NCBI RefSeq assembly: GCF_963966145.1
Contig: NC_091047.1
Span: 14,694,001 to 14,758,000 of the forward strand
DNA length: 64,000 bases
Direction: 5' to 3'
From: Tenebrio molitor
Taxonomy: Eukaryota > Arthropoda > Insecta > Coleoptera > Tenebrionidae
Shown: positions 46,528 to 56,560 of the stretch, one piece after another
How the letters are laid out: each line of letters begins with the position of its first letter
Position numbering within the stretch: the first letter of the stretch is position 1
The notes under the pieces: model-generated
Databases searched by the model: none
Told to the model about the DNA's origin: nothing
What the model saw: the letters and a program-made list of their open reading frames with translations, nothing else
Translations under genes and position numbers: made by a program

Positions 46528-48552
46528 TTTACAGTAAATAAACAAGAAATGAATTATGTATTAATAAATATACTTAGATATTGAATATTAGTTATTGAAT
46601 GATCTGAATAATTTAATTCATGTTTTTCTTGTGTTTTTTGTGTTTAGAGGAACAATTTAACGTATTTCTGGTAAAATAAGCTCATTGGCAAACATGTAAT
46701 GTTTAGGTAGGAGTGCGCCATTAGATCCAACAATTACAAATACAAATCTACCACTATTTTCATGATACCAATACAATCAAATACAATTTACAATTAAAAC
46801 TATTGTTCCATTAATGTTAGTTTAGTCCAGTAACTTGATTGACTTAAAAGTATAAGAATTTCAAGATTGAAGAGATTATCAACTGTTGAAAAGTGTTAAT
46901 TCTCGTTTAACAATGAAACATTCCAGAGGATTATCTGTAGTTATTATTCTTGCATTATACAGTTAGAATATGTAAATTCTTTTTGTCGGCAGATTGGGGT
47001 TTGATAAGACTCTTTAGAAATAAAAACCATAACATTTGTCATTAATAAAACCCGGCAGTCATCTAACAAATATCTAAAGTTTAGTAACTGTTTTAGAAAA
47101 CGCTTCCGTAATAAATCAATGCTGTCATAGTCTCAAGCATGAGCTTTGACTGTCTCTTATTATATAGACGTGCAGTTCTGGGAGCTTACGTTCAAGTGGA
47201 ACATCTGCAGACAATATGGCTGCAATATTTTCACAAATGATAAGACAAACGGCGTAAATGTTTAACTTCTTTTTACGTTATCAAAATTCAAGTGTACATC
47301 CGGTAATTTTCATAATTTCACAGAAAAAGATAAAATTCTTTAGAAATTGATAAACGTTCATACAATTCTTGTAAAGTAGTAATTGCTTCTACGTGACAGC
47401 AGCTGGTGATAGTAATAATTATTATAATGTCAAGATAATTACGCGTTGACTAAGCACTTGTATTTTGGATTCGCAATAAATATATATATAGATATCAGCT
47501 GTCACACTGATGTCCAGATCACAATAATCACTTTTTTGATTTATACCGATGTTAAATATCCCTTTATTTGGTTGCCGGTTTATCGCAGATTTACAGCGGC
47601 GTTATTTCAGTAATCTGTTTTTATTTCTCCTGACCGGTCAATCCTAGAAAGGGGTGAATGAATTAGCGGTATATTTAAACAGATTTTCTGGTAACTGCAA
47701 CTGTTATTGGAGTCCGTTACGTAAAATCCGGACGATTCAACTCACACATTATATGATCCTAGGACCTAATTGTCATATTACATTTCGGCATTATTTAAAT
47801 GTGAAACGCGTTCGTTCACTTTGACAATAGGTTTTCTCGCATGGCTTCATCCGAAACCACAAGTAACCCGAGATAGCCGATGATGACAAAACTGGAGATA
47901 TTTTAAATTCATAAAACTTGTACTAGGTACCTCTTGTGTGTTTCGGGACCAAGACGGCAGAACGGGTTTGCTTTTGGTTTTGCTGTTCTTTTCTGGCCCA
48001 TATATGGCTGTTCTTCGTAGTCTTCTAATTTTCTATACAAACAAACTGCTAAGTTACGTGTTTAGTCTGTTGAGAGAGAAAAAGCACACCGCCATGTCAT
48101 CGAAAACATACATCACTTTAAAGGAAAGAAGTTTACAAATTAATGCATCCTTCACAAGACTGCCGTACCTATCAACCGACTTACGACACGTGTTTTTCTT
48201 GTCGATAAGGGAAGTTTAATTTATTATTTTCACAAAATATGATGTTGTCACTTTACACCATAAAAAATTAAATTACAACCACAATTTTTATCAATATTGA
48301 CAGTTAACATTATCTTATTAACAGGTACCTACCTATTATACCAGTTTCTTTTAGCCAGAACAGTATTTTATAATATGTATTGCGTTATTAATGGAATTAA
48401 AAATGTTAATATGCATTACTTGTTACTTGTGAGTTTCACGGTGGTAATTTGTTACAGATTTCATAATAATGAAAGTCAGATGATTGGTTTTATTATTTCA
48501 TATTATTTTATTGGCAGTAATGACCATAAATACATCCGAGAGCGGTTTTAAA
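46528..48552. other. Unique DNA with possible regulatory stretches, no gene recognised
   Basis: 47390-47720 is less AT-rich and includes CAGCTG near 47399, ATAATTACGCG near 47435 and GACCGGTC near 47632. Frames at 47938-48219 and 48297-48551 are open by chance as far as can be seen; they are hydrophobic, without a recognised motif or splice context. Confidence 0.35.
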
Positions 48553-48990
48553 AATAGTTATTTTTATATGAAGAGAGTGTTTTTTGTGCATGAAAAGGTC
48601 TTTTACGCCGAGACGAAGGTCGAGGCAGTATAAGCCTTTGAATGCACAAAAACATCTTCGCGCACGAAATATAAACTATATTTTTTCTATAATTGATTCA
48701 AAAAATTGAAATTAAAAATTCAAATTTTTGAAGGAACTCTGAAGTTTCAATGCAGTGACCATGTTGCTAGGTAACTAATAAAAAAACAGTGCGTGAAATG
48801 AAAAACAGAAATAGTCGTATGCGTGAAATTGCATTTCACACACTGTTTTGTATGGTTTCTATGGTTTCGATCTTACTAACAATGCAAAAAAAAATACACG
48901 TCAGAAAATGGCCCACTTCAGGCACAGATAACTATGCGTGAATTTCAATTTTTTGAATCAATTATAGAAAAAAGCTATATTTTTATAATA
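48553..48990. repeat. Dispersed repeat unit (copy 2)
   Basis: This copy matches 6406-7017 but without the MITE insertion. It has inverted inner ends: TTTTTTCTATAATTGATTCA near 48678 and TGAATCAATTATAGAAAAAA near 48955, each flanked by an AATTGAAATT/AATTTCAATT pair. The central part carries CATTTCACACACTGTTTTGT. The two copies preserve the ancestral empty site for the 6598-6792 element. Confidence 0.8.
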
Positions 48991-49033
48991 TGTACATACA
49001 TATTAATCATATTATTAATAGTATAGTCTTATA

Positions 49034-49116
49034 TATCTATAAGGAAGCCTTTTAAGCACGCGCGACGCGTAGCGGAGTGCTTTTAACGTTGCAAGTGCTT
49101 TAAAGGCCCTTATATA
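49034..49116. repeat. CpG-containing hairpin
   Basis: TATAAGGAAGCCTTTTAAGCAC and the facing GTGCTTTAAAGGCCCTTATA form an imperfect stem around CGCGCGACGCGTAGCGGAG. A related GTGCTTTAAAGGACC lies near 49344-49358, so the region may be an eroded larger element. Confidence 0.55.
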
Positions 49117-49380
49117 CATGTATCATACGCTATTTTTTATTACACTACAATTTGAAAATTATAACAAAAAAAGTAAATTCAAATTCCTTTTTCGAAGTAA
49201 TCTGTGTTATTAATCGTTGATATAGAAATGGTCAATTGTTTCGTTGTTATGCATATTTATTCTAAATTGTGTATAAATACATATTTACCATTGTTCAAAA
49301 TGTAGGTGAATTTGTTGTTACCTAAGCAACTTTAAAGCTTTAGTGCTTTAAAGGACCAATTTTGCACGCAATGCGAAAAA

Positions 49381-49524
49381 ATGGGTTTAACTGAAATTCA
49401 AAAACAGACTATAGCGCAACGTTTAAGAGACGATATTTCGATACGGTCAATTGCTGCTGAGGTTGATATCGATAAGGGTACCGTTTTATTGGCCAAACAA
49501 AAAATCAAACCTATGCATACATAA
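49381..49524 (+). pseudogene. Tc1-like HTH fragment, 47 aa
   Basis: The ATG at 49381 opens MGLTEIQKQTIAQRLRDDIS, then IRSIAAEVDIDKGTVLLAKQ to a TAA at 49522-49524. 'L-x-x-x-Q-(K/R)-x-x-I-x-x-x-L-(R)-x-x-x-S-I-R-x-I-A-x-x-(V)-x-x-x-x-x-T-V' is a well-formed helix-turn-helix of the Tc1/mariner N-terminus, with the second helix complete. No catalytic domain follows. Clear terminal repeats around it were not found. It resembles the frames at 7175 and 49766. Confidence 0.6.
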
Positions 49525-49675
49525 CCTTTATTAAAAAGGCGATGTTTACACAACTCAAATTTTTAATTTTTGGATCTGTTGTTCTGTCAGCTGTGTACGG
49601 GTGTTTTTTGGCCAGCGATAGTACACTTGCTTTCAAAACTTTCGCGTACACCTATTTTTCCCTGTATTAAATTAG

Positions 49676-49779
49676 GTCAGTCGGGGCATTTTGACTTTTC
49701 AAAAGTTTAAATGTCAGAGTTGATTAATTAATCAACTCTGACATTTAAACTTTTGAAAAGTCAAAATGCCCCGACTGAC
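49676..49779. repeat. Perfect 104-base palindrome, no spacer
   Basis: Each arm is 52 bases, and every position pairs around the centre at 49727/49728 (TTGATTAATTAATCAA). The ends are GTCAGTCGGGGCATTTTGAC and GTCAAAATGCCCCGACTGAC. The right arm includes the ATG and first codons (M-P-R-L-T) of the HTH frame at 49766. The left arm is therefore an exact inverted copy of that start region. Confidence 0.95.
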
Positions 49780-49879
49780 AGAGCAAGACAAAGTTTTGAT
49801 GCTTTCCAAATTAGAAGAGGAGTGGTCCATAAGAAGGGTTGCTACTCATAATGGGCTAAATAAAAGCACTGTTCAATAA
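49766..49879 (+). pseudogene. Tc1-like HTH fragment, 37 aa, in phase with the following retroelement frame
   Basis: The frame starts MPRLTEQDKVLMLSKLEEEW and ends SIRRVATHNGLNKSTVQ before TAA (49877-49879). This is a typical first HTH of a Tc1-type transposase (MPRL start, Leu-rich helix, S-I-R-R-V-A helix, N-x-S-T-V recognition helix). The start codon lies in the right arm of the perfect palindrome. The same frame continues without another stop through 50569, where it encodes the CCHC and endonuclease-like region of an inserted retroelement. Confidence 0.7.
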
Positions 49880-50572
49880 GTAATTTTAATAAGTAAAAAA
49901 ATAAATAAAAAACACATATGCGGTTTACAATCGATAATTGATAAATGTAGGATTTGCGGAACTGAAGGGGAGACAATTGAACACATTATTTCTTCTTGCA
50001 TCGTTTTGGCTCAAAGCGAATATAAAAAACGACACGATATATTCGCTAAAATTATACACATGAATTTAGCTGTTAAATTCAATTTATTAAAGAATACACA
50101 ACCACATTATAGTTATACACCAGAAAGTTGTTTGGAAAATGACAGTTACAAGTTATATTTTGATAGAACAATTTTAACTGACATTCATATTAAGCATAAC
50201 AGACCAGACATTATAATTTTAAATAAACAACAAAAGCAAGCATATCTTTTAGATATAGCTGTTCCAAATTCACATAATATAACACAGACATATAACACAA
50301 AAATTAATAAATATTTAGAGCTGTCCGTTGCTATGAGAAATCTTTGGTGTTTAGAAAAAATTTCGATTTTACCACTTGTAATTTCAGCAACGGGAATAGT
50401 ACCGCAATCTCTTTTTAAAAATTTAAAAATTCTGGATTTAGATAACACATTGGTAGTTGAAATTCAAAAAGGTATATTATTATACTCATGTCACATCGTG
50501 AGGAAGTTCCTTAACATTGACACAGAACATAATACACAACAAAGTCAAAATGCGGAGGCAAGACGCCGGTAA
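49880..50572 (+). pseudogene. RLE-type non-LTR retroelement C-terminus: CCHC knuckle + endonuclease-like domain
   Basis: From the TAA at 49877 the frame is open for 230 codons, the longest protein frame in the window. About ten linker residues come first, then KKHICGLQSIIDKCRICG, the zinc knuckle C-x2-C-x7-H-x4-C (CRICGTEGETIEHIISSC), RHDIFAKIIHMNLAVKFNLL, ENDSYKLYFDRTILTD, and the endonuclease-like NRPDIIILNKQQKQAYLLDI with AVPNSHNI. It ends NIDTEHNTQQSQNAEARRR. P-D...D fits the PD-(D/E)XK restriction-like endonuclease of R2/R4-like retrotransposons, where it nicks the target for reverse transcription. The reverse transcriptase is missing, so the copy is 5'-truncated. About 97 bases of 3' UTR follow. 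It is close to the 36-kb copy, without that copy's frameshifts. Confidence 0.85.
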
Positions 50573-50669
50573 TTATGTTGATAAGCACTGCACTATTACT
50601 TGATAGTAATATCCGTAATAGTGTATGTACTCCGGCAAAATTGCCGTGCCGCCGGGTGGAGGTGGGATA
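50573..50669 (+). mobile_element. 3' UTR of RLE retroelement (copy 3)
   Basis: The stretch is shared with the two minus-strand copies and contains GATAAGCACTGCACTATTAC, ACTCCGGCAAAATTGCCGTG and CCGCCGGGTGGAGGTGGGAT at the end. CGGCAAAATTGCCG forms a perfect hairpin that could serve as the structure recognised by the element's reverse transcriptase. No poly(A) tail is present, as is usual for R2-like elements. Confidence 0.7.
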
Positions 50670-51124
50670 GTAAGAAGAGGTGAGAACAAGAAGGGACCGT
50701 GAGTAGAAGACCGATCATAATTTTTTAAATTGCTGTCAATGTCATCTTTAACCTAATCTCAGAATTACCCGTTCACACTGCATAAATTTTGCAAAATCGT
50801 TGTTGCTTGATTTTGAATGTGTACGCCAAAGTTTTGAAAGCAAGTGTACATATAGAAAATAAAACACTTTTTATTTTACAAACAATTTCCTTTGTACATT
50901 ATATTAAAATTTATTTCTGAAATGAATTAGAATAAAATAAATCTTCATTAAAAAATTTCTACTACTTAGTATGAACGTGTTTGTTTGTTTGTCTATGCTC
51001 CTACTTTCGAACAATATTGAACAAACCATGTACTTTGTGCATTCAAATTACACAATAAAAGAGCTATTTTCAAAATATCTATTTAGTTACTTATTTAATT
51101 CTAAACGGACTATGTACAGGAGTA

Positions 51125-51469
51125 CAGAGTGTCCCACCTAAGACTTTCTATCAAAAGTTATTAGAAAAGTAAAATTGTATAAACTTATTGAAAATATTTT
51201 AAAAACAGACAACAATGGCAGAAATTTCAAGGACGAGTTTCTCCTTATAGAATTTTTTATTGACAATCGATTTTTTGATATAAATCTTAAGTAATTTAAC
51301 GTTTTAAAAAGGCATGTCAAAATTACGTTTTTAAGACTTGGGTAATTGCATTAATGGCATTCTACTCTTCACCGTCTAAAATATCTGCATTTTAAATTTC
51401 ATAAAAATCTGTTGGCAAATAACCGAGATATGTATTTGGCTCGAAAATCTTCTTAGGTGGGATACCCTG
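51125..51469. mobile_element. TA-flanked MITE, TCCCACCTAAGA ends
   Basis: The left end CAGAGTGTCCCACCTAAGAC and the inverted right end CAGGGTATCCCACCTAAGAA are flanked by TA (51123-51124, 51470-51471). The interior is AT-rich; the minus-strand frame at 51138-51320 runs through the terminal repeat and is unlikely to be real. Confidence 0.85.
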
Positions 51470-51474
51470 TATTT

Positions 51475-52065
51475 GTTTCTGAAAATTGTCTTACATATTA
51501 ACAGTGATGCAAATTTCACAAATACATTCTATACATTCTTTCATACAATGATAACATTGTTTTTAAAGAGTAATAAATTATAACATTTTAAATTAAAAAG
51601 TAGGCAGAATATGCAACCAACATTTACTCTATTTGTAGCAACAAGCAGAAAATTTACGCCTATTAACTTATGAATTTAAGCTTTATACATGATGTCTAAT
51701 TTTTTTAAATAGCTTTAGTTAAATGAAAAATATTTTACTTTATTATACAAAATAGGCACATTTATGTTTCTTCAACATTAACCTTAAAATAACAGCTTTT
51801 ATTAAATAATTTTTTACTGGACAAAAAATCAGTAGTCGATTTCTACTAAACCGCAAACCTAAACAGTTAATATTTATTACATTCTAAATATGCAGATGCA
51901 TATTCGTATACCATGGCTAGGAACTTTAAAAATTTTTTATTGACAATAGGTGGAGATTAAACACAACTTGCATAGAGTAATGACTAATAATAGAAATAAA
52001 TTACGATTTTAAAAATAATTTGAATAATTGTTGGGTAATAGTTATTTACATAATTAGTGTGATAA
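51475..52065. other. AT-rich DNA, nothing recognised
   Basis: No features were seen. Confidence 0.45.
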
Positions 52066-52067
52066 AA

Positions 52068-52150
52068 GCAATATTACAGGACTCGGGGACGAGGGCATTA
52101 GCCCGAGTTCATCTGTAATCACACGAGTTTCCTGTAATATGCTTTAGCCC
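52068..52150. repeat. Foldback AAAGCAATATTACAGGACTCG
   Basis: AAGCAATATTACAGGACTCG faces CGAGTTTCCTGTAATATGCTT, around an inner CGAGGGCATTAGCCCGAG hairpin. It is probably a small MITE or the remnant of one. Confidence 0.65.
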
Positions 52151-52234
52151 ACGTGTTATGTACAAAATTTTATCTAAGACCGCCCCAAATTAAAAAAATC
52201 AATCTTATCTATTGATTTTCGCCAGTGAAATAAA

Positions 52235-52385
52235 CGAGTTTCATTACCGCACTCAGTGGGATAAGAATTTACTGAGTGAGGTAATGAAACTCATTACCTC
52301 ACTGAGTGAGGTAATGAAAATGCGTGAGGTAATGAAGTTCTTATCCCACTCAAAGTTAGTGGGATAAGTATCATTTATCCCACGG
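52235..52385. repeat. Palindromic and tandem array of GTGAGGTAATGAA / GTGGGATAA motifs
   Basis: GAGTTTCATTACC and GGTAATGAAACTC, then CATTACCTCACTGAGTGAGG with GTAATGAA, form nested palindromes. GTGAGGTAATGAA appears three times in direct orientation. GTGGGATAAGAA at the left faces TTCTTATCCCAC at the right, followed by GTGGGATAAG and TTATCCCAC again. It abuts the left end of the 52399 element. Confidence 0.8.
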
Positions 52386-52398
52386 GACTATATAAATA

Positions 52399-53658
52399 CA
52401 GGGTGGTCCCGATATAACCTGCCCGAAGAAATCCAGTAATAGGTGACGATGAGTAGAACTCATACACAAAAAATGTTTCTAATAAAAGTCTTTTCGTTTT
52501 CGAGATAAAAATAATTGAAAATTTGGTCAAAATTTGCTGTACGCTAATGAGTTCATCGGTTTTAAAAAGGTAATTCCGGTTACTGGGCTGCAATTTCTTT
52601 AGCAACACCTATGACATTTGTCAAGTTTAATTTTAAATTTGCGAATCCTTCAAAAAGTTATGAAATTCACAAAACAGGTATACGCCAATTTGCATTTACT
52701 CTATGGCGAAACACGTGGTAATTCAAGACCGGCAAGGCGACCATACGGCGAGCGTTTTCCTGAAGGAGTCCTTCGGTCCCGTTGTACTTTTGTGGAGCTA
52801 CATCTGCATTTATGTGAGGTTGGTTCTGACTGATTCCAATACGATGGCGTCCCCGATCCTCTATTTAATCCCTCTGGATTTTAATTTTTCGGGCCACACG
52901 AAAGATTTGGTATACGAAGTTGAAATAAATACAAAAGGCCAACTCCAGAAACGCGTAACAGACGCCGCGAACCAGATTCGTAAAAACCCAGAAATGCTGA
53001 ATTCTGTTTATGAAAATTGGTACCGGCGTACTCAAATGTGCTTAAATGCCAACGGAAGGCACACAGAACATTTATTATAAAATATTTTTTCTAGTCTAGT
53101 TTACCTTTCATTAGTTAGTAGATATTCTCAGTTAGAGTTGAAAGTACGAATATGTAAAGTGTAAATAAATTTATTCAATACATTATTTTGGCTATTTAAC
53201 TACAATTAAGACGATACTCTTATTACACAGTTCTTCCACAATTTTGCACACACTACCTCTACATTTATTTACAGATTCAGGAACACCGCTTTATTTATTA
53301 CTCATTCATCTCATTCTACAAAATCAGCTTTTGAACCTAAATAAGCTGGTGAATTAACGCACACAGTGTAGGTACAGCGTTTTCAATAAATGTCATTAAT
53401 TTGTTTTAGTTTGTCAGACTTGAGATTTGTCATATACGATTCAGGTACCTATGTTGCTTAGATACTGTCATCCTTACAAACACCAACAATTAATTCCTGA
53501 GTAAGTACGTATTTTTGTGGTCAGCAGCGTCGAATGGGTGTGGATAGAGGTTAATTTATCGCCATTATTTTGGACCTAACGAAAAGGGTTTTTTTGGACT
53601 TGTTAGATCCTTCTAATGACCCAGAATTTTTTTGGCAGGTTATATCGGGACCATCCTG
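52399..53658 (+). mobile_element. DUF4817-type mariner element, internally deleted, TA-flanked
   Basis: The ends CAGGGTGGTCCCGATATAAC and, inverted, CAGGATGGTCCCGATATAAC both continue to CTGCC. TA is at 52397-52398 and 53659-53660. The interior (52660-53080) holds the start and the end of a transposase gene joined together; roughly 53100-53658 is non-coding. The catalytic middle has been deleted, so the element can only move with help from a complete relative. Confidence 0.9.
52660..53080 (+). pseudogene. DUF4817-type transposase: HTH N-terminus joined to C-terminus, frameshifted
   Basis: The ATG at 52660 gives MKFTKQVYANLHLLYGETRG followed by NSRPARRPYGERFPEG and TFVELHLHLCEVGS, the N-terminal HTH (DUF4817-like) of a mariner/IS630-type transposase, ending at 52833. 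In the next frame (open 52703-53080) the C-terminal part follows: PLDFNFSGHTKDLVYEVEIN, RVTDAANQIRKNPEMLNSVY, ENWYRRTQMCLNANGRHTEH, LL. A typical family member is more than 300 residues; here the catalytic centre between the two parts is gone. The usual Ser-Pro-Asp-Leu block around the last catalytic acid appears disturbed near 52850 (a frame change, and Asp seemingly replaced). The gene cannot make an active enzyme. Confidence 0.85.
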
Positions 53659-53984
53659 TATATATTTTTTAAAAACATAGTACATACGATCTTTAGATAA
53701 TTAATTGAACATTAAAACATTCAATTGAGGAAAAAGGAAAAAGTACCTTAAATCGGTAAATTGTTACAACTACATATTTCATTTTCTGGTGAATGATCCG
53801 GTACTTAAGGCAGATAGGCAGATAAAAAATGAAACCAGCGGAATGCACATAGGCACAGAATCTCGTTTTATTGGTATTAATTAGTATAACTATGAAAACG
53901 TCATATTAAGCAAATTATTGCTTACTAAAAGATATATAGGACTATTTTCTATCTTAACTGCCTCAAAATGAATACAGGCACATA

Positions 53985-54775
53985 CCGGGTGTCCGCTCAA
54001 AAAGTTTGGATGGTTTAATTCTGGTGTCTTTACCGTTACAATTTTGAAAGTTTACAATGTGAGTAAGTACATAAGGGTATTAAAACAAGGGGACGTAATT
54101 TAGTATAGTTGTCACGGCATACTCCATTTCCGACCGCCCCCAGCCACCCCCACTTCAAAATTTTAAATACATATCACCATACATTTTTAACGAGAGATTA
54201 TGAAGGACATCTTTTTAATTCGTTTGTGTTAAAAAAACGATAGGTTTTAAGGGAATGTTTTGGAGATACATATTTGACTTTAAATTTTTCTTTACAAATT
54301 AACAAAATCACGGTGCCTTCAGAAATTTATCAAAACGTGTAAGATAAGTTCGACAGTCGATTGTAGGTACTGTTTAATAACCGATTATTAAAAATGACAT
54401 TTATTACCTGTTGTAATTTTTTTTTTGTTATTTTGTTCGTGCTCTATTCTGGCATTTGCATTTGTTTTCATTGCTTTAACCATGCTAACTTCATTGTTCT
54501 AATCGGCAAAAGTATTCAGTTTCATTTCAAAGTCAAATATCTCAAAAACTTTCCTCTGTAACATATCTCGTTTCTTACACAGACGTAATAAAAAAATGTC
54601 TTTCACAATTCCTCATTAAAAATGAAGGGTCTGATTTAAAAAATTTAAGTGGGGACAGAGTAATGACATGACAGCTACACCAAAGTATTAGCTGACTCAC
54701 ATTCTACAACGTCTTATTTGTAGCAGTCAAGACACCTCACATAAACCCATCCGAACTTTTCGCGCGGACGCCCGG
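53985..54775. mobile_element. TA-flanked foldback element with long (~300-base) inverted arms
   Basis: The left end CCGGGTGTCCGCTCAAAAAG and the inverted right end CCGGGCGTCCGCGCGAAAAG are flanked by TA (53983-53984, 54776-54777). Further in, CCCCACTTCAAAATTTTAAA, TTTTTAACGAGAGAT, AAGGACATCTTTTTAAT, GGAGATACATATTTGACTTT at the left recur in diverged inverted form at 54521-54660. Most of the 791 bases can therefore fold on themselves. No transposase frame. Confidence 0.8.
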
Positions 54776-54779
54776 TATA

Positions 54780-55375
54780 TAAATTCACATACCTATATAC
54801 ATTTTTGATTTGTGTGATCTAAATACCAAATTTATTATTTATCAAAAATGTTATTGTGTCGATAAAATATTAAAGTGTCCAATATTCAATATCAAAGAAA
54901 TCAATTTCCCTTTAAGCTAACCTTTCCGCGGAAAGGCTTCTAATTTTCGAGAACATACAAAAAATAATAAACTTCACTAGACGTTCTAGGGAATTTCAAA
55001 CACATAGGTACCTATTTATTATTAGTTTATTACATAGTAGAAATGAAAATAATATACCTTCGTGACATCTGCAAGGCACTAGGACACTGCGTTATTTAGT
55101 TTAATTAATTATTGAAATAGGAAGGTCCCTCTATCTGTATAAATAATGTAGATTAGCCTGTTGATCTGTTAGACCTATTAGGGGGCGTGTGTTCTTATAA
55201 GTTGTTGCAGGTAAATTAAATACATATCTGGTTTGTTTAATAATATGTAATTACAATAGCCACCGAACAAATTTAGTAATTATTACAATTTTACACAATC
55301 GGTAAAAATAAATATGACTCAAACAAAATTAATGTATGGATTAATATTATCTTCACGATGTTATCTTAAAATATT
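54780..55375. other. AT-rich DNA, nothing recognised
   Basis: No features were seen. Confidence 0.4.
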
Positions 55376-55379
55376 GACC

Positions 55380-56560
55380 GATTTTGCAGCAATCTCCGCA
55401 CACCTAGATAAAACAGGAAATTTTGTTCGTCTTCTGGCGAGAATTGACAAATTTCAGCCGTAAATCGATCCGAATGTTCGAGGCGGAACGGAAACGGATG
55501 TGGTCGAAGCGACAGGTGTAGATACAAAATCGCCCACTTGTGCATGGAGAGACGGCTAACCTGTAGGCATCAGAAAAATACTTCTTTCCAACTTAGAGCT
55601 CTTATCTATAATTAGCGTCGCTGCGTCTATGCCATTTGCTCTCTCAAAGTGAACACTTCATTATTTACTAGATTAGACAAAACTGAAATATAAACCGTAC
55701 AGCATGACTCAACAGAGTTTTTGTGTCACGATAACAATTTCAACAATTTTTAGGACGTTCTCATGATAATGTGCCGTTTTTGAGTGTAGAATGAGAAGAT
55801 AATTACGTGGTGCCTCGAAGTCTGAAAAAAATGCGAATTAAAACAGCTGCTAATCATTTATCTAAAGTAGATAATAAAGACACACGACCAGCCGGGAATT
55901 TTATGCCAGTTTACTAGAACAGTAGCACCGAGAGAGAAATTTGAATAATTCATCCAGGGGACACGCTTTCAAATACAAAAGTATTTACGCGCGCTTATTA
56001 ATATAAGCGATTGACATATGGTAATGTAGGTAAATCCATCGACCAATTTAATAGAATGTTATTAAACGTTCGGAGTCACGCAGTCTGACATTCAAGGAAA
56101 ATTATGAAGCGATTTTGTACATGTCGTCATTCGCGTTGTCAATTCGAAGAAATGAATTACACAACAGCGTAAACACCTCATTTGGTATGCAAATTAATTT
56201 TTAAACCTGTAATTAAGTCACTTTGCTTTTTGTTAAAACAATAACTAATTGATATGGTTATCATCAAGGTCTGCAAAAATTACACTTTAACCCGTAATTT
56301 ACTGGGACCCATCGACGGCACAACATTATTTAAGTGGCGTGTCGCACACTACGGCCATTTTTCGAACAAAATTCTTATCTGCACTAAATATTACATCACT
56401 GTGGGAAATAAGTGTGATTAAACCGGCGAATTAAAAAAGTGTATTGCTCTTTTATCTCAAAAATTGATCGCTGATTACGAATTCAGTCCGTTTACCGTCG
56501 TTATTCAAATTACACGTACAAGAACATCTTCAAATTGGAATTAATTACACACATGTACTT
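55380..56560. promoter_or_regulatory. Low-repeat, moderately GC-richer stretch (candidate regulatory DNA)
   Basis: No transposon ends occur over about 1.2 kb, and the sequence is more complex than its surroundings. Visible motifs include a Su(H)/CSL-type TGTGGGAAA at 56400-56408, several homeodomain-like TTAAT/ATTA cores and a GC-rich block at 55440-55560. It lies 3-4 kb upstream of the candidate exon at 59.8 kb. The regulatory role is inferred from position and composition only. Confidence 0.25.

Larger units (their letters stand above)
49621..50849 (+). mobile_element. Tc1-like relic GTACACTTGCTTTCAAAACT, split by an RLE retroelement
   Basis: The left end GTACACTTGCTTTCAAAACT (49621-) and its reverse complement at 50819-50849 match over 31 bases with one difference; TA lies next to or one base from each end. 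The element contains a 104-base palindrome and an N-terminal HTH frame. An RLE retroelement copy (about 49899-50669) is inserted in it. Without the insert it is about 460 bases. Confidence 0.75.

Noticed and set aside
47483..47500. Short TA repeat (ATATATATATAG)
   Set aside because: Too short and common in AT-rich DNA to list as a microsatellite feature.
47938..48551. Two consecutive plus-strand frames of 93 and 84 codons
   Set aside because: Hydrophobic, F/L/Y-rich composition expected from AT-rich DNA; no domain, transposon ends or splice sites.
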